Assembly (NCBI RefSeq): GCF_008086345.1
Contig: NZ_CP043006.1
Coordinates: 5,826,032 to 5,890,031 of the forward strand
Origin: Chitinophaga sp. XS-30
GTDB taxonomy: Bacteria; Bacteroidota; Bacteroidia; Chitinophagales; Chitinophagaceae
Length of the DNA stretch: 64,000 bases
Direction: 5' to 3'
In this document: positions 7,821 to 16,712 of the stretch, piece by piece
Layout of the letters: each line of letters starts with the position of its first letter
Position numbering within the stretch: the first letter of the stretch is position 1
The notes under the pieces: model-generated
The model's input: the letters and a program-made list of their open reading frames with translations, nothing else
What the model was told of the DNA's origin: nothing
Databases searched by the model: none
Position numbers and translations under genes: made by a program

Positions 7821-10691
7821 ATGTCCCACATCCCTGCACCTCATATGAAAGACCTGTGCATACGGCATGGCAGGAAGCTGCTGGCGGTGCTGAGCCTGCT
7901 CCTGTCGCCCGCCATGCTGAAGGCGCAGCAGGCGGCTTTTACTTATGATGTTACACCTGTAAACCAATGTTCACCTGTGTCAGTCACCTTCCATAATACG
8001 AGTACCGGTACACCGCTTTCCCTGGTCTGGGATTTCGGGAACGGGAGGAGTTCCCGGGAGCCGGACCCTGTGGTGCATTTTGACACGCCCGGCCCGGTAA
8101 CGGTTACGCTGACCGCCTGGTATGCCGGCAGTACCAGCAGCGTCAGCCAGAGCCTGACGATCTATCCCGGACCGGTGGTGGACTTTACGGTGAATAACCG
8201 TTATGCCTGCGGGGCCTATACGGCAACTTTTACGGACCTGACGCCGGGGGGTGTGGAGCGGACCTGGGATTTCGGGGATGGTACGCCCCCGGTGACCACT
8301 TCCGCAGCCACCGTGCAGCATCAATATACCGGTATCGACACTTTTGATGTGAGCCTTACCGTTACTAACGCCAACGGCTGCGCGCAGACCCTCAGGAAAG
8401 AAGGTTTCATCCTGCTGGCAGCGCCGGAGATAACGGTCAGCAATACCGGCCTGCAAGGGTGCATCCCCTTCGATGCCAGCTTCAGCGCCGGTGTTGCCAC
8501 CATCAATAATGATCCGGTAGCCGCCTATGCCTGGACGTTCGGGGACAGCCATACCGGAAATACCGCGCTACCGGCCATTACGCACCAATATACCGCCACG
8601 GGCAGCTACGATGTTACCCTGAGCGTGACCACGCAGCAGGGATGCACCGCCACCCGTACTTTCCCCCAAATGGTGAGCACCGGCACACCGCCGCAGCAGG
8701 TAACCTTCACCGCCACCCGCACAGACGACTGCGCCGGTACCAGCACCCGCCTGCTGGCCTCTGCCGTCAATGCAGATCACTACCGCTGGGACTTCGGGGA
8801 CGGTACAACGCAGGAAGGAACGGCATACGACATCAACCACATTTTTCGTGCAGGCGGTAACGTTACGATACAAATGGCAGCGGGCTCCAACGGGTGTTAC
8901 ACCAACGCCCCCGCGGTGAACCTCACCAATCTTGGCCCGGTAGCGGATTTCACGTTCCAGCGCCGCTGCGATAACAAAATGGCCTTTGATTTCACCAATA
9001 TTTCCACCGGCTCGCCGGACGATACCTACGAATGGGACTTTGATGACGGCAGCCCCTTGAGCAACAGCATCCACCCGCAGCACATTTATACCACAGGCGG
9101 CACCTACACTGTGCGCCTCACCGTGCGGAACGCGGCGCAGCAATGCGTCAGCACGCTCTTTAAAACCATCCAGGTATTCACGGCGGATTTCCATACCGGC
9201 GTTGGCACCATCTGCCGGAGCAGCCAGGTGCCTTATGGCGTGGTGCATGTGCCCAACACCCTGGTAGACACATACGACTGGCGGTTCGGGGACGGTTCCG
9301 TGCTGGCCACCACGGAGGAAGACATCCTTAAAACCGTGCATAACACCGGCGTCTACACGGATATGCTCATCATCCGTTACAAAGACCCCGCCTATTGTCC
9401 TGATACGATCATCAAGCAAAACCACCTGACCGTCATTGCACCCGAAGCGGGGCTAACGGTATCTGGCAATGCCTGCGAAGGGCAACCCGTGACATTTGAA
9501 GATATTTCCATTCCATCGCCCAATATCCCGCTGACGGAATGGCATTGGGACCTTGGCAACGGTGTGCGCACTTCCGGCCAGGAGCCAGCGCCTGCGGTGT
9601 ACCCTACCAGCGGCGTGTACCCCGTAAAGCTGGTGGTGACGGATGCCCGCAATTGCGTGGACTCCACGACCATCCAGATCACCGTCCGCCCCACGCCGGT
9701 CATGCATGCTGTAACGCCGCAGGAAAAGATCTGTGAAGGCAACAGCGTGACATTGCAGGGCATCAGCAATGCAGCCGTTCAATGGCAGCCGTTTTACCAG
9801 ATCAGTTGCCTCAATTGCGACAACCCGGTGGTAAGCCCGCTGATCGATACCGCCTATATAGCCACCGCTGTTAACACACACGGCTGCATGGTCAGCGATA
9901 CAGTACGGATCAATGTAGTACCGGAAGTGCACCTGACCGTAAGCGCGGATACCGCCATCTGCAGCGGCATGAACGCACAGCTCCGGGCCTATGGCGCCGC
10001 GGCTTACAGCTGGACGCCGGCGGATGCCACGATCATCGGCGCCAATACCGCCCTGCCGGTAGTAACCCCCACCGCCAATACCACTTACACGGTCAGCGCC
10101 AGCAATGATGCAGCCTGCCCGGGCGCTACAGCACAGATCGATGTGGAAGTGAAACCGGTGCCAACCGTCAATGCCGGGGCAGACCAGGTGGTGACCGTGG
10201 GCAGCGTGGTGCAGCTGTCGCCCGTGTACAGCAGCGATGTAGTGAGCCTGGAGTGGAAACCCGCTACCTATCTCGATTGCGCCACCTGTGCGGAAACGTT
10301 CGCCACCCCGCGCCAGTCCATGGACTATGCGCTGGAAGTGACCAATGACCAGGGCTGCAAACGCACGGATGTGCTGAACATCAAGCTGGTCTGCGACGAG
10401 AGCGTAGTGTTCTTCCCCAATGCGTTCTCCCCTAACGGTGATGGTATGAACGATATCTTCTATCCCCGCGGCAAGGGCATCCGTACGGTGAAGTCACTGC
10501 GGATATACAACCGCCTGGGGCAGGAAGTGTTCCGGCGGGAGAATTTCAATGTAGAGGACATGAGCATGGCCTGGGACGGCAGTTTCAAAGGGAACAAACT
10601 GGCGGCGGATGTGTACATCTACATGGTGGAGCTGCTTTGCGACTCCAACGAGACTTTTCATTTAAAAGGCAATGTAACTTTATTACGATAA
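7821..10691 (+). CDS. PKD-repeat surface protein with T9SS type B sorting domain (956 aa)
   Basis: A shorter sister of the preceding PKD protein. After a signal peptide (cleavage near MLKAQ), seven PKD-like repeats carry WDFGDG/WDFGNG-type cores. Three Ig-like domains with ICEG/ICSG/DCATC cysteines follow, then a type B sorting domain: FFPNAFSPNGDGMNDIF, NRLGQEVF, WDGSFKG and terminal KGNVTLLR. The last 90 residues closely match those of its neighbour, which suggests duplication followed by loss or gain of PKD units. An in-frame ATG at 7845 would give a more usual signal peptide (MKDLCIRHG...), so the start is uncertain. Its stop lies 4 bases before the PorP/SprF gene, so the two are almost certainly co-expressed. 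Confidence 0.9.
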   Translation: MSHIPAPHMKDLCIRHGRKLLAVLSLLLSPAMLKAQQAAFTYDVTPVNQCSPVSVTFHNTSTGTPLSLVWDFGNGRSSREPDPVVHFDTPGPVTVTLTAWYAGSTSSVSQSLTIYPGPVVDFTVNNRYACGAYTATFTDLTPGGVERTWDFGDGTPPVTTSAATVQHQYTGIDTFDVSLTVTNANGCAQTLRKEGFILLAAPEITVSNTGLQGCIPFDASFSAGVATINNDPVAAYAWTFGDSHTGNTALPAITHQYTATGSYDVTLSVTTQQGCTATRTFPQMVSTGTPPQQVTFTATRTDDCAGTSTRLLASAVNADHYRWDFGDGTTQEGTAYDINHIFRAGGNVTIQMAAGSNGCYTNAPAVNLTNLGPVADFTFQRRCDNKMAFDFTNISTGSPDDTYEWDFDDGSPLSNSIHPQHIYTTGGTYTVRLTVRNAAQQCVSTLFKTIQVFTADFHTGVGTICRSSQVPYGVVHVPNTLVDTYDWRFGDGSVLATTEEDILKTVHNTGVYTDMLIIRYKDPAYCPDTIIKQNHLTVIAPEAGLTVSGNACEGQPVTFEDISIPSPNIPLTEWHWDLGNGVRTSGQEPAPAVYPTSGVYPVKLVVTDARNCVDSTTIQITVRPTPVMHAVTPQEKICEGNSVTLQGISNAAVQWQPFYQISCLNCDNPVVSPLIDTAYIATAVNTHGCMVSDTVRINVVPEVHLTVSADTAICSGMNAQLRAYGAAAYSWTPADATIIGANTALPVVTPTANTTYTVSASNDAACPGATAQIDVEVKPVPTVNAGADQVVTVGSVVQLSPVYSSDVVSLEWKPATYLDCATCAETFATPRQSMDYALEVTNDQGCKRTDVLNIKLVCDESVVFFPNAFSPNGDGMNDIFYPRGKGIRTVKSLRIYNRLGQEVFRRENFNVEDMSMAWDGSFKGNKLAADVYIYMVELLCDSNETFHLKGNVTLLR

Positions 10692-10695
10692 CAAC

Positions 10696-11745
10696 ATGAA
10701 AACGCTGAAAAGCATGAAAAACAGGTGGAAGGCTGCGATATTGGTGTGCTGTTGCTGCGGGGCCCTTGAGGGCGCCGCGCAGGATATTCACCTGTCGCAG
10801 TTCGCTGAAACGCCTATTCTGCGCAATCCCGCGCTGATTGGCATTTTCAACGGCGATATGCGGATACAGGCGGTGTACCGCAACCAGTGGAACAGCGTGA
10901 CCATTCCGTACCAGACGGGAACGGTGAGCGGCGAAATGAAATTCCCCGTGGGCAATTACAGCGATCACGTTACCGCCGGCATGCAGCTGACCTATGACCG
11001 GGCGGGCGCTTCCCGCCTGCAATCCGTGCAGATACTGCCGGCCATCAATTACCATAAATCACTGAGTGAAGATAAAAGCAGTTTCCTGTCCCTGGGTTTT
11101 ATGGGCGGCATCGTACAGCGCCAGTTCGATCCCACCCAGCTGACCTTCAACAACCAGTACACCAATGGCCGGTTCGACCCCTATTCCCCTACCGGAGAGG
11201 AAGGCCGCCTGGCAAAGATCGGGTACACCTACTGGGATGCCGGCGTGGGCATGAGTTATAACGGCGTGCTGGGAGAAGCCACCAATTACTTTATCGGCGC
11301 AGCCTATTACCACTTCAACCGCCCGAAAGTATCGTTTTACAATGATGAGGCAGTGGAGCTGGACCCGAAGCTGAGCATCAACTTCGGCATTACCGTTCCC
11401 GTCTCCGAACGGGTAAAGGTGATCGCCCATTACAACCAGCTGCACCAGGGCGCTTACCAGGAGTACATCGGTGGGGCCATGATCGGGTACGGATTGATGG
11501 ATGAGGGACTGGAATCTGACCGGGGGATGTACGGCGGCCTGTTCTTCCGGTGGAATGACGCGGTGGTGCCGATGGTACGGCTGGATATGGGCACTTATGA
11601 AATAGGGGTAAGCTATGATGTGAATGTTTCCCGGCTGCGGACCGCCAGCCAGGCCATGGGGGGATTTGAACTGTCGATGGTATTCAAGAGCTTTCTCAAC
11701 AGCCGCAATTCAACACTCAATAGTGTTGTTTGTCCAAGTTTTTAG
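10696..11745 (+). CDS. PorP/SprF-family type IX secretion outer-membrane protein
   Basis: A 349-residue outer-membrane beta-barrel of the PorP/SprF family. It has a cysteine-rich signal region, then the family start DIHLSQFAETPILRNPALIG, YRNQWNSV and regular alternating strands to the C-terminus, which ends in VVCPSF. In Flavobacterium, SprF is required for secretion of its neighbour SprB, a type B substrate. Lying 4 bases behind a type B PKD gene, this protein is probably the dedicated secretion or anchoring partner for the two upstream PKD proteins. A paralogue is encoded at 24159-25178, beside another type B protein. Confidence 0.92.
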   Translation: MKTLKSMKNRWKAAILVCCCCGALEGAAQDIHLSQFAETPILRNPALIGIFNGDMRIQAVYRNQWNSVTIPYQTGTVSGEMKFPVGNYSDHVTAGMQLTYDRAGASRLQSVQILPAINYHKSLSEDKSSFLSLGFMGGIVQRQFDPTQLTFNNQYTNGRFDPYSPTGEEGRLAKIGYTYWDAGVGMSYNGVLGEATNYFIGAAYYHFNRPKVSFYNDEAVELDPKLSINFGITVPVSERVKVIAHYNQLHQGAYQEYIGGAMIGYGLMDEGLESDRGMYGGLFFRWNDAVVPMVRLDMGTYEIGVSYDVNVSRLRTASQAMGGFELSMVFKSFLNSRNSTLNSVVCPSF

Positions 11746-11847
11746 CCGAATGTTAAAAAGCGTTAAATATTTCAAAAAAACAAGGCCCGCTGTACAATAT
11801 TTGGCGTACCGTTTGTTATATTTACAATAGGATCAAAACCAAAAACA

Positions 11848-11880
11848 TTTGGCTAATATTTAAAAAAATCGTTATCTTTG
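11848..11880 (+). promoter_or_regulatory. Bacteroidota promoter (-33 TTTG, -7 TATCTTTG) abutting a start codon
   Basis: TTTG at 11848-11851 and TATCTTTG at 11873-11880 are 21 bases apart. Both match the Bacteroidota consensus (TTTG and TAnnTTTG). The start codon at 11887 follows the -7 box by only 6 bases, so the transcript is predicted to be leaderless or nearly so. Confidence 0.65.
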
Positions 11881-11886
11881 GATACT

Positions 11887-12234
11887 ATGTTGAAAAACTT
11901 TACTCTCTTTTTATTTATTGCGCTCTGTACCATATCCGCTCCGGCGTGGTCCCAAAGCACAAAACCACTGTCAAACGATAGTGCGAGTAAGGTTATTAAA
12001 GCATATCCCAATCCCGCATCCACGAAGATATTTCTGGAACTCCAGCGTAATAACGATAAACAATATGAAATTATTGTTTACAACTTCCTCGGGAAGAAAG
12101 TAGACCACTTCAAGAATATCAGCCAGCGTACCCAGGTAAACCTGGATAATTACTACCCCGGTATTTATATTTTCCAGTTGAGGGACAAGGATGGAACGCT
12201 GGTGGAATCGGGAAAATTCAATGTCGTCAAGTAG
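11887..12234 (+). CDS. Small secreted protein consisting mainly of a T9SS type A sorting domain
   Basis: A 115-residue protein. It has a signal peptide of about 22 residues (LFLFIALCTISAPAWSQ), about 18 linker residues, then a type A C-terminal sorting domain: AYPNPAS, IIVYNFLGKKV, YYPGIYIFQL and GKFNVVK. Almost nothing is left as passenger. It should be exported by Sec, carried through the T9SS and anchored or released. I chose ATG 11887 because it opens a good signal peptide; a TTG at 11878 lies inside the promoter box. It follows the PorP/SprF gene but has its own promoter and a strong terminator. The function is unknown. Confidence 0.82.
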   Translation: MLKNFTLFLFIALCTISAPAWSQSTKPLSNDSASKVIKAYPNPASTKIFLELQRNNDKQYEIIVYNFLGKKVDHFKNISQRTQVNLDNYYPGIYIFQLRDKDGTLVESGKFNVVK

Positions 12235-12255
12235 ATCGTCTTACGATCCTCATAT

Positions 12256-12296
12256 AAAAAAACGGGTGCGTCAGGAACTGATGCACCCGTTTTTTA
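12256..12296. terminator. Strong bidirectional intrinsic terminator
   Basis: A-tract, then a GC-rich stem (ACGGGTGC with GCACCCGT, extended by TCAG/CTGA across one mismatch) with a GAA loop, then a T-tract. It separates the small T9SS protein (+) from the convergent RlmI-like gene (-). The remaining bases 12297-12452 show no gene. Confidence 0.88.
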
Positions 12297-12452
12297 TGGG
12301 CAAACCGGGTGGATAATGCCATCTGGCCCTGAGATCACCCACTGCATAACCGTAGTATCCCCATGGATCCCCCCGGTCAGTGGCATTGCGGATACGAAAT
12401 AATCAACTGAAATATGCTCCCCGTCACGGAAACGGCAGCTTGTCCGCCTCCG

Positions 12453-13634
12453 TTACTGCACTTCCACGATCAGGAACTTCAGGTAGGTCGTATTTTCAAT
12501 ATTCCAGAGTATCGGATGGTCCTGCGCCTGGGTCATGAAAGTGACCTGCCGCAACTTCTTGCGGGCGTCTTTCGCAGCCATGTCAATGATCTCCAGGAAA
12601 AGGGAGGGATCTACCAGGTTGGTGCAGCTGGCGGTGACCAGGAAACCTCCGGGTTTGAGCAGTTTCATGCCGCGCAGGTTGATCTCTTTATAACCGGTAA
12701 TGGCCTTCTGGATGTTCTCCCGGCTTTTGGTAAAGGCCGGCGGGTCCAGGATCACCACATCAAACTTCCTGTCTTCCTTCGTCCATTGCTTCAGCTGATC
12801 GAATGCATTGACCGCAATGAATTTGCAGGTATCCTGCAGCCCGTTCAGCTCCGCGTTCCGGCGGGCAGTGGCTACGGCATGCTCCGAAATATCCAGGCCC
12901 AGCACGCTTTTAGCGCCGTAATGCCCGGCATGGCAGGAGAAAGTGCCGGTGTAACAGAATGCTTCCAGCACATCGGCCCCTTTTACAATATGCTGAATGG
13001 CCCGGCGATTGTCCTGCTGATCAAGAAAATAACCGGTTTTCTGCCCGTTTTCAATGTCTACATGAAAACGGAGACCGTTCTCATTCAGGATAATATTGGT
13101 ATCAAAAGGCGCGCTTAAAAAGCCCTTCTGCTGGGGCAGACCTTCCAGTTCCCGTACCGGCACATCATTCCGCTCATAGATGCCTTTGGGTGAGAATATT
13201 TTTTCCAGCGCGGCCACGATAGCCGGTTTCCACCGGTCTATACCCAATGCCAGCGTCTGAATGACCAGGTAGTCGTTGAATTTATCGATGATGAGGGCGG
13301 GCAGTTCATCCGCCTCCCCGAACACCAGGCGGCAGTTTTCCACATACCCGATCTTTTGCCGGTATGCCCAGGCTTTTTCCAGCCGGTGCAGAAAAAAAGC
13401 GTCGTTGATCTCCTCGTTGCGGTCCCGCGTCAGCAGGCGCACCAGTATCTGGGACTGCGGGTTGATGTATCCCCGGCCCACAAATACGCCGGTATGGGTG
13501 AACACATCCACGATATCACCGGGGCTGACCGCTCCTTCCACCTGGCCCACTTCATTGCCGAAAATCCAGGGATGGCCCAGTAAAACCCTGTTCTGTATCT
13601 TCTTTTTAAGAAAAACCTTTGTCATGTATTTCAT
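12453..13634 (-). CDS. RlmI-like class I rRNA methyltransferase (PUA plus SAM domain)
   Basis: A 393-residue protein. The N-terminal PUA-type RNA-binding domain starts KVFLKKKIQNRVLLGHPWIFGNE, and the Rossmann methyltransferase domain follows. The motifs are those of the RlmI/RlmK m5C group: GYFLDQQDNRR, VLEAFCYTGTFSCHAG, VLGLDIS, VVILDPPAFTKSR and ASCTNLV. It probably methylates 23S rRNA; the exact site is not determined by sequence. An ATG at 13625 (MTKVFLKKK) is an equally good start and matches the usual beginning of the PUA domain. Its promoter faces that of grpE. Confidence 0.88.
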   Translation of the reverse strand: MKYMTKVFLKKKIQNRVLLGHPWIFGNEVGQVEGAVSPGDIVDVFTHTGVFVGRGYINPQSQILVRLLTRDRNEEINDAFFLHRLEKAWAYRQKIGYVENCRLVFGEADELPALIIDKFNDYLVIQTLALGIDRWKPAIVAALEKIFSPKGIYERNDVPVRELEGLPQQKGFLSAPFDTNIILNENGLRFHVDIENGQKTGYFLDQQDNRRAIQHIVKGADVLEAFCYTGTFSCHAGHYGAKSVLGLDISEHAVATARRNAELNGLQDTCKFIAVNAFDQLKQWTKEDRKFDVVILDPPAFTKSRENIQKAITGYKEINLRGMKLLKPGGFLVTASCTNLVDPSLFLEIIDMAAKDARKKLRQVTFMTQAQDHPILWNIENTTYLKFLIVEVQ

Positions 13635-13644
13635 TTCGCAGGCG

Positions 13645-13652
13645 CAAAGGTA
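13645..13652 (-). promoter_or_regulatory. -7 box for the RlmI-like gene
   Basis: On the minus strand, TACCTTTG matches TAnnTTTG exactly. It ends 10 bases before the ATG at 13634 and 19 before the ATG at 13625. No clear -33 TTTG is seen. The very short leader favours the downstream ATG or near-leaderless translation. Confidence 0.5.
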
Positions 13653-13703
13653 CGCTTTCCGGCGATCTTGCCGAATCCTGCCAAATTGTCCCGTCCGTCA
13701 GCC

Positions 13704-13733
13704 TTGGCAAAATTATTGTCCGTTGTACCTTTG
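13704..13733 (+). promoter_or_regulatory. grpE-dnaJ promoter
   Basis: TTG at 13704-13706, a 19-base spacer, then TACCTTTG at 13726-13733, a good Bacteroidota primary-sigma promoter. The predicted start of transcription lies about 10-15 bases before the grpE ATG. No CIRCE-type inverted repeat is visible here. Confidence 0.6.
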
Positions 13734-13751
13734 CAGACAATTTATACTATC

Positions 13752-14321
13752 ATGACAGAAAAAGATCAAGACATACAGGCAAATGGGCAGCCGGAGGATT
13801 TTATCCCGAATATCAATGCAGACGAGAACCAGAGCGGATCTACCCATTTGAATGATGCCCTGCCCGAGGAAAGTGAGCTGGAAAAAGTGCGTACGGAACT
13901 GGACGAGCTGCGGAAGAAGTACCTCCTGCTGAATGCCGATTTTGACAATTTCAAGAAACGTAACGCCAAAGAGCGTATCGAATTGATAAATACCGCCAAC
14001 AAAGAGGTGATCATTGCCCTGCTGGATGTGCTGGATGATTCGGAGAGAGCGGCCAAGCAGATGGATACCGCTACGGATGTGAATGCCCTGAAAGACGGCG
14101 TAATGCTTGTTTTCAACAAGCTGCACAGCGTGCTGCAGGCTAAAGGCCTGAAGCCTATGGACAGCCTTCAGCAGGAATTTGATGCCGACCTGCATGATGC
14201 CATCACAGAGATCCCTGCCCCTGCCGACGAACTGAAAGGCAAGGTACTGGACGTATTGCAAAAAGGCTATTACCTGAATGACAAGATCATCCGTCATGCC
14301 CGTGTAGTCGTGGGTAAATGA
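13752..14321 (+). CDS. grpE: GrpE nucleotide exchange factor
   Basis: Cytoplasmic co-chaperone that releases ADP from DnaK. It has 189 residues: an acidic disordered N-terminus (about 1-40), a long coiled-coil helix (ESELEKVRTELDELRKKY) with the conserved ADFDNFKKRNAKE stretch, then the beta-wing domain with the signature FDADLHDAITEIP and GYYLNDKIIRHARVVVG. The ATG at 13752 follows a clear promoter; an earlier in-frame start at 13668 would lie upstream of the promoter and is rejected. dnaJ follows after 76 bases, the usual pairing. Confidence 0.96.
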   Translation: MTEKDQDIQANGQPEDFIPNINADENQSGSTHLNDALPEESELEKVRTELDELRKKYLLLNADFDNFKKRNAKERIELINTANKEVIIALLDVLDDSERAAKQMDTATDVNALKDGVMLVFNKLHSVLQAKGLKPMDSLQQEFDADLHDAITEIPAPADELKGKVLDVLQKGYYLNDKIIRHARVVVGK

Positions 14322-14397
14322 CGATGTGACAGCTATTTATTGTTGATATCAAATAACGGCCCGCTCCGGTGAGTGGGCTTTACAAGTGTATAAGAAC

Positions 14398-15558
14398 ATG
14401 TCCACCAAAAGAGATTATTACGAAATACTCGGGGTTTCCAAAACTGCTTCGCAGGATGAGATCAAGAAGGCTTACCGCAAAGTAGCCATGCAGTTCCACC
14501 CTGACCGTAACCCGGGCAATAAAGAGGCGGAAGAAAAATTCAAGGAAGCGGCTGAGTCCTACGAAGTGCTGAGCGATCCGGACAAACGGGCGCAGTATGA
14601 CCGTTTCGGGCATGCCGGCGTGGGTAACCGCGGTGGATATGGCAGCGGCCATATGAATATGGATGATATCTTCTCCAATTTCGGGGACATCTTCGGGGAA
14701 GATATCTTTGGCAGCTTCTTTGGCGGCGGTGGACGTTCCGGTGGCGGCCAGCGCCGGGGCAGAGGTACCCGCGGCAGCAACCTCCGGGTAAAGATCAAGC
14801 TCAATTATGAAGAGATCGCCAAAGGCGCCAATAAAAAGATCAAGGTAAGGAAACATGTCACCTGCACTACCTGTAACGGGCTGGGCGCAAAAGACAGGAA
14901 TGCATTCCAGACCTGTACCACCTGCCAGGGCTCCGGCCAGGTACGCAAAGTCACACAGACCTTCCTCGGCCAGATGCAGACCGTTACCACCTGCCCTACC
15001 TGCAACGGCGAAGGCCAGGTGATCACCAATAAATGCACCACCTGTAAAGGAGAAGGCCGTCAGTACGGAGAAGAGACCGTATCTATCGACATCCCCGCAG
15101 GCGTAATGGAAGGCATGCAGCTGAGCATGAGCGGAAAAGGCAATGCCGGCGAAAGAGGCGGCTCACCGGGAGACCTGCTCATTCTCATCGAAGAAGAACC
15201 GCATCCCGACCTCCAGCGCGAAGGGCTGAACGTGGCATACGACCTGCATATCTCTTTCCCCGATGCGGCCTTCGGCGTACAGCTCGAAGTACCTACCATC
15301 GACGGCAAAGCCAAGATCAAAGTGCCCGCAGGCACCCAAAGCGGCAAGATATTCCGCCTGAAAGGCAAGGGCTTCCCCGCCGTGAACAGCTACGAAAAAG
15401 GCGACCAGCTCATTCATGTGAATGTATGGACACCGCAAACGCTGACCGCGGACGAAAAAAGCATGCTGGAAAAAATGCAGGACTCCGGGAACTTCAAACC
15501 CAATCCCGAAAAAAGCGATAAAGGATTTTTCGAAAAAGTGAGAGATATTTTCAGTTAA
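14398..15558 (+). CDS. dnaJ: DnaJ chaperone (type I J-protein)
   Basis: J-domain co-chaperone that stimulates DnaK ATPase and delivers unfolded clients. It has 386 residues with the full type I architecture: J domain (about 1-70, with HPDRNPGN carrying the HPD motif), Gly/Phe-rich linker (about 75-125, including the GSFFGGGGRSGGG run), four CxxCxGxG zinc repeats (CTTCNGLG, CTTCQGSG, CPTCNGEG, CTTCKGEG) and the C-terminal substrate-binding domains (GDLLILIEEEPH, FPDAAFGVQLEVPT). I chose ATG 14398 (MSTKRDYYEILGVSK); a GTG 12 bases earlier adds residues not typical of the family. A strong terminator follows. Confidence 0.97.
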   Translation: MSTKRDYYEILGVSKTASQDEIKKAYRKVAMQFHPDRNPGNKEAEEKFKEAAESYEVLSDPDKRAQYDRFGHAGVGNRGGYGSGHMNMDDIFSNFGDIFGEDIFGSFFGGGGRSGGGQRRGRGTRGSNLRVKIKLNYEEIAKGANKKIKVRKHVTCTTCNGLGAKDRNAFQTCTTCQGSGQVRKVTQTFLGQMQTVTTCPTCNGEGQVITNKCTTCKGEGRQYGEETVSIDIPAGVMEGMQLSMSGKGNAGERGGSPGDLLILIEEEPHPDLQREGLNVAYDLHISFPDAAFGVQLEVPTIDGKAKIKVPAGTQSGKIFRLKGKGFPAVNSYEKGDQLIHVNVWTPQTLTADEKSMLEKMQDSGNFKPNPEKSDKGFFEKVRDIFS

Positions 15559-15567
15559 GCTATACGC

Positions 15568-15598
15568 AGGCTGGCCCAAAAAAGGCCAGCCTTTTTTT
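15568..15598 (+). terminator. Intrinsic terminator after dnaJ
   Basis: Perfect 9-bp stem AGGCTGGCC/GGCCAGCCT around a 7-base A-rich loop, followed by a run of seven T. It closes the grpE-dnaJ unit 10 bases after the stop. Confidence 0.92.
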
Positions 15599-15657
15599 AT
15601 CCCGCTAACCGCCGCAGCGGCTCGTATTTTCCACATTCCTTTTGGAACAGATTACCG

Positions 15658-15689
15658 CTTTGCCCAACATTTCAATCCGCTTATCTTTG
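15658..15689 (+). promoter_or_regulatory. Promoter with -7 box next to the start codon
   Basis: TTTG at 15658-15661, a 20-base spacer and TATCTTTG at 15682-15689. The ATG of the RlmK-like gene begins at 15695, only 5 bases after the box, so a leaderless mRNA is predicted. Confidence 0.7.
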
Positions 15690-15694
15690 CTCCC

Positions 15695-16639
15695 ATGTCC
15701 GACAAATTCCAGATGTTCGAGAACCGCCTGGCGAAAGTGCTGAAACACCTCCGCAAAACCGCAAAGCGGCAGGGGATCACCTGCTTCCGGTTATATGACC
15801 GCGACCTGCCGGAGTTCCCGCTCATCATCGAACTGTATGAGGACAAGGTGTATGTGGCCGAATACCGCAGCCAGCACGGCCTTGATGACGAAGCATATGA
15901 GCAGTGGCTGGAAAACAGCCTCGATGTGATCGCCAAAGTGCTGGAAGTATCCCGCAACGATCTCTACCTTCGTACCCGTCAACGTAAACAGGACCGGCAA
16001 AGCCAGTACGAAAAGCTGGACTTCTCCAAAGAAGAGCTGATCGTGCAGGAAGATGGATTGAAATTCAAGGTGAACCTGTCGGATTATCTGGACAGCGGCC
16101 TTTTCCTCGACCACCGCATCACACGGCACATGGTACGGGAAGAAGCGAAGGATAAAAAGGTGCTGAACCTCTTCTGCTATACCGGCTCCTTCTCCGTGTA
16201 TGCCGCAGCGGGAGGCGCCGCCACCGTCACATCCATCGATCTATCCAAAACCTACCTGCAGTGGGCGGAAGACAATATGCGGCTGAACGGTCTTTTCGAT
16301 CCTGCCAAACATCAATACATACACGCCGATGTGCTGCAATACCTGGATGAGCTGAAGCTGAATACTTACGACCTGGTTATACTTGATCCGCCCACCTTTT
16401 CCAACAGCAAGCGCATGAAGGATTTCCTGGACATCCAGCGAGACCATGTGGAGCTGATCAACAAAGTATTGCTGGCTACCCGCAAAGACGGCGTGATCTA
16501 CTTCTCCAACAACCTCCGCCGGTTTGAGCTGGATGAAGCGAATATCGCAGCATCCGCCATCCGGAACATTACGGCGCAGACCGTGCCTTTCGATTTTCAG
16601 GGCAAGCTGTTGCGGCATTGTTTCCGGATCGTGAAATAG
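15695..16639 (+). CDS. RlmK-like class I SAM-dependent methyltransferase
   Basis: A 314-residue stand-alone version of the C-terminal (RlmK) half of gamma-proteobacterial RlmKL, which makes m7G2069 in 23S rRNA. The substrate is assumed by homology. Diagnostic blocks are FKVNLSDYLDSGLFLDHR, VLNLFCYTGSFSVYAA, VTSIDLSKTYL and the catalytic-loop motif VILDPPTFSNSKRM. The N-terminal 110 residues (FENRLAKVLKHLRK...) match the RlmK N-terminal extension. It is monocistronic, with a strong promoter and a terminator immediately upstream. The fold is certain; the exact modified nucleotide is inference. Confidence 0.88.
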   Translation: MSDKFQMFENRLAKVLKHLRKTAKRQGITCFRLYDRDLPEFPLIIELYEDKVYVAEYRSQHGLDDEAYEQWLENSLDVIAKVLEVSRNDLYLRTRQRKQDRQSQYEKLDFSKEELIVQEDGLKFKVNLSDYLDSGLFLDHRITRHMVREEAKDKKVLNLFCYTGSFSVYAAAGGAATVTSIDLSKTYLQWAEDNMRLNGLFDPAKHQYIHADVLQYLDELKLNTYDLVILDPPTFSNSKRMKDFLDIQRDHVELINKVLLATRKDGVIYFSNNLRRFELDEANIAASAIRNITAQTVPFDFQGKLLRHCFRIVK

Positions 16640-16712
16640 TTTTTTTGCAGGCATTACCGATGCGCTTTTGCCAGCATCATTATGATGTGAACTGTTTTTA
16701 TTATTTTCCCGC

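Noticed and set aside
3000..10400. Many near-identical short DNA repeats containing GATTTCGGGGACGG
   Set aside because: They are the codons of the conserved PKD motif W-D-F-G-D-G, not a CRISPR array or mobile repeat.
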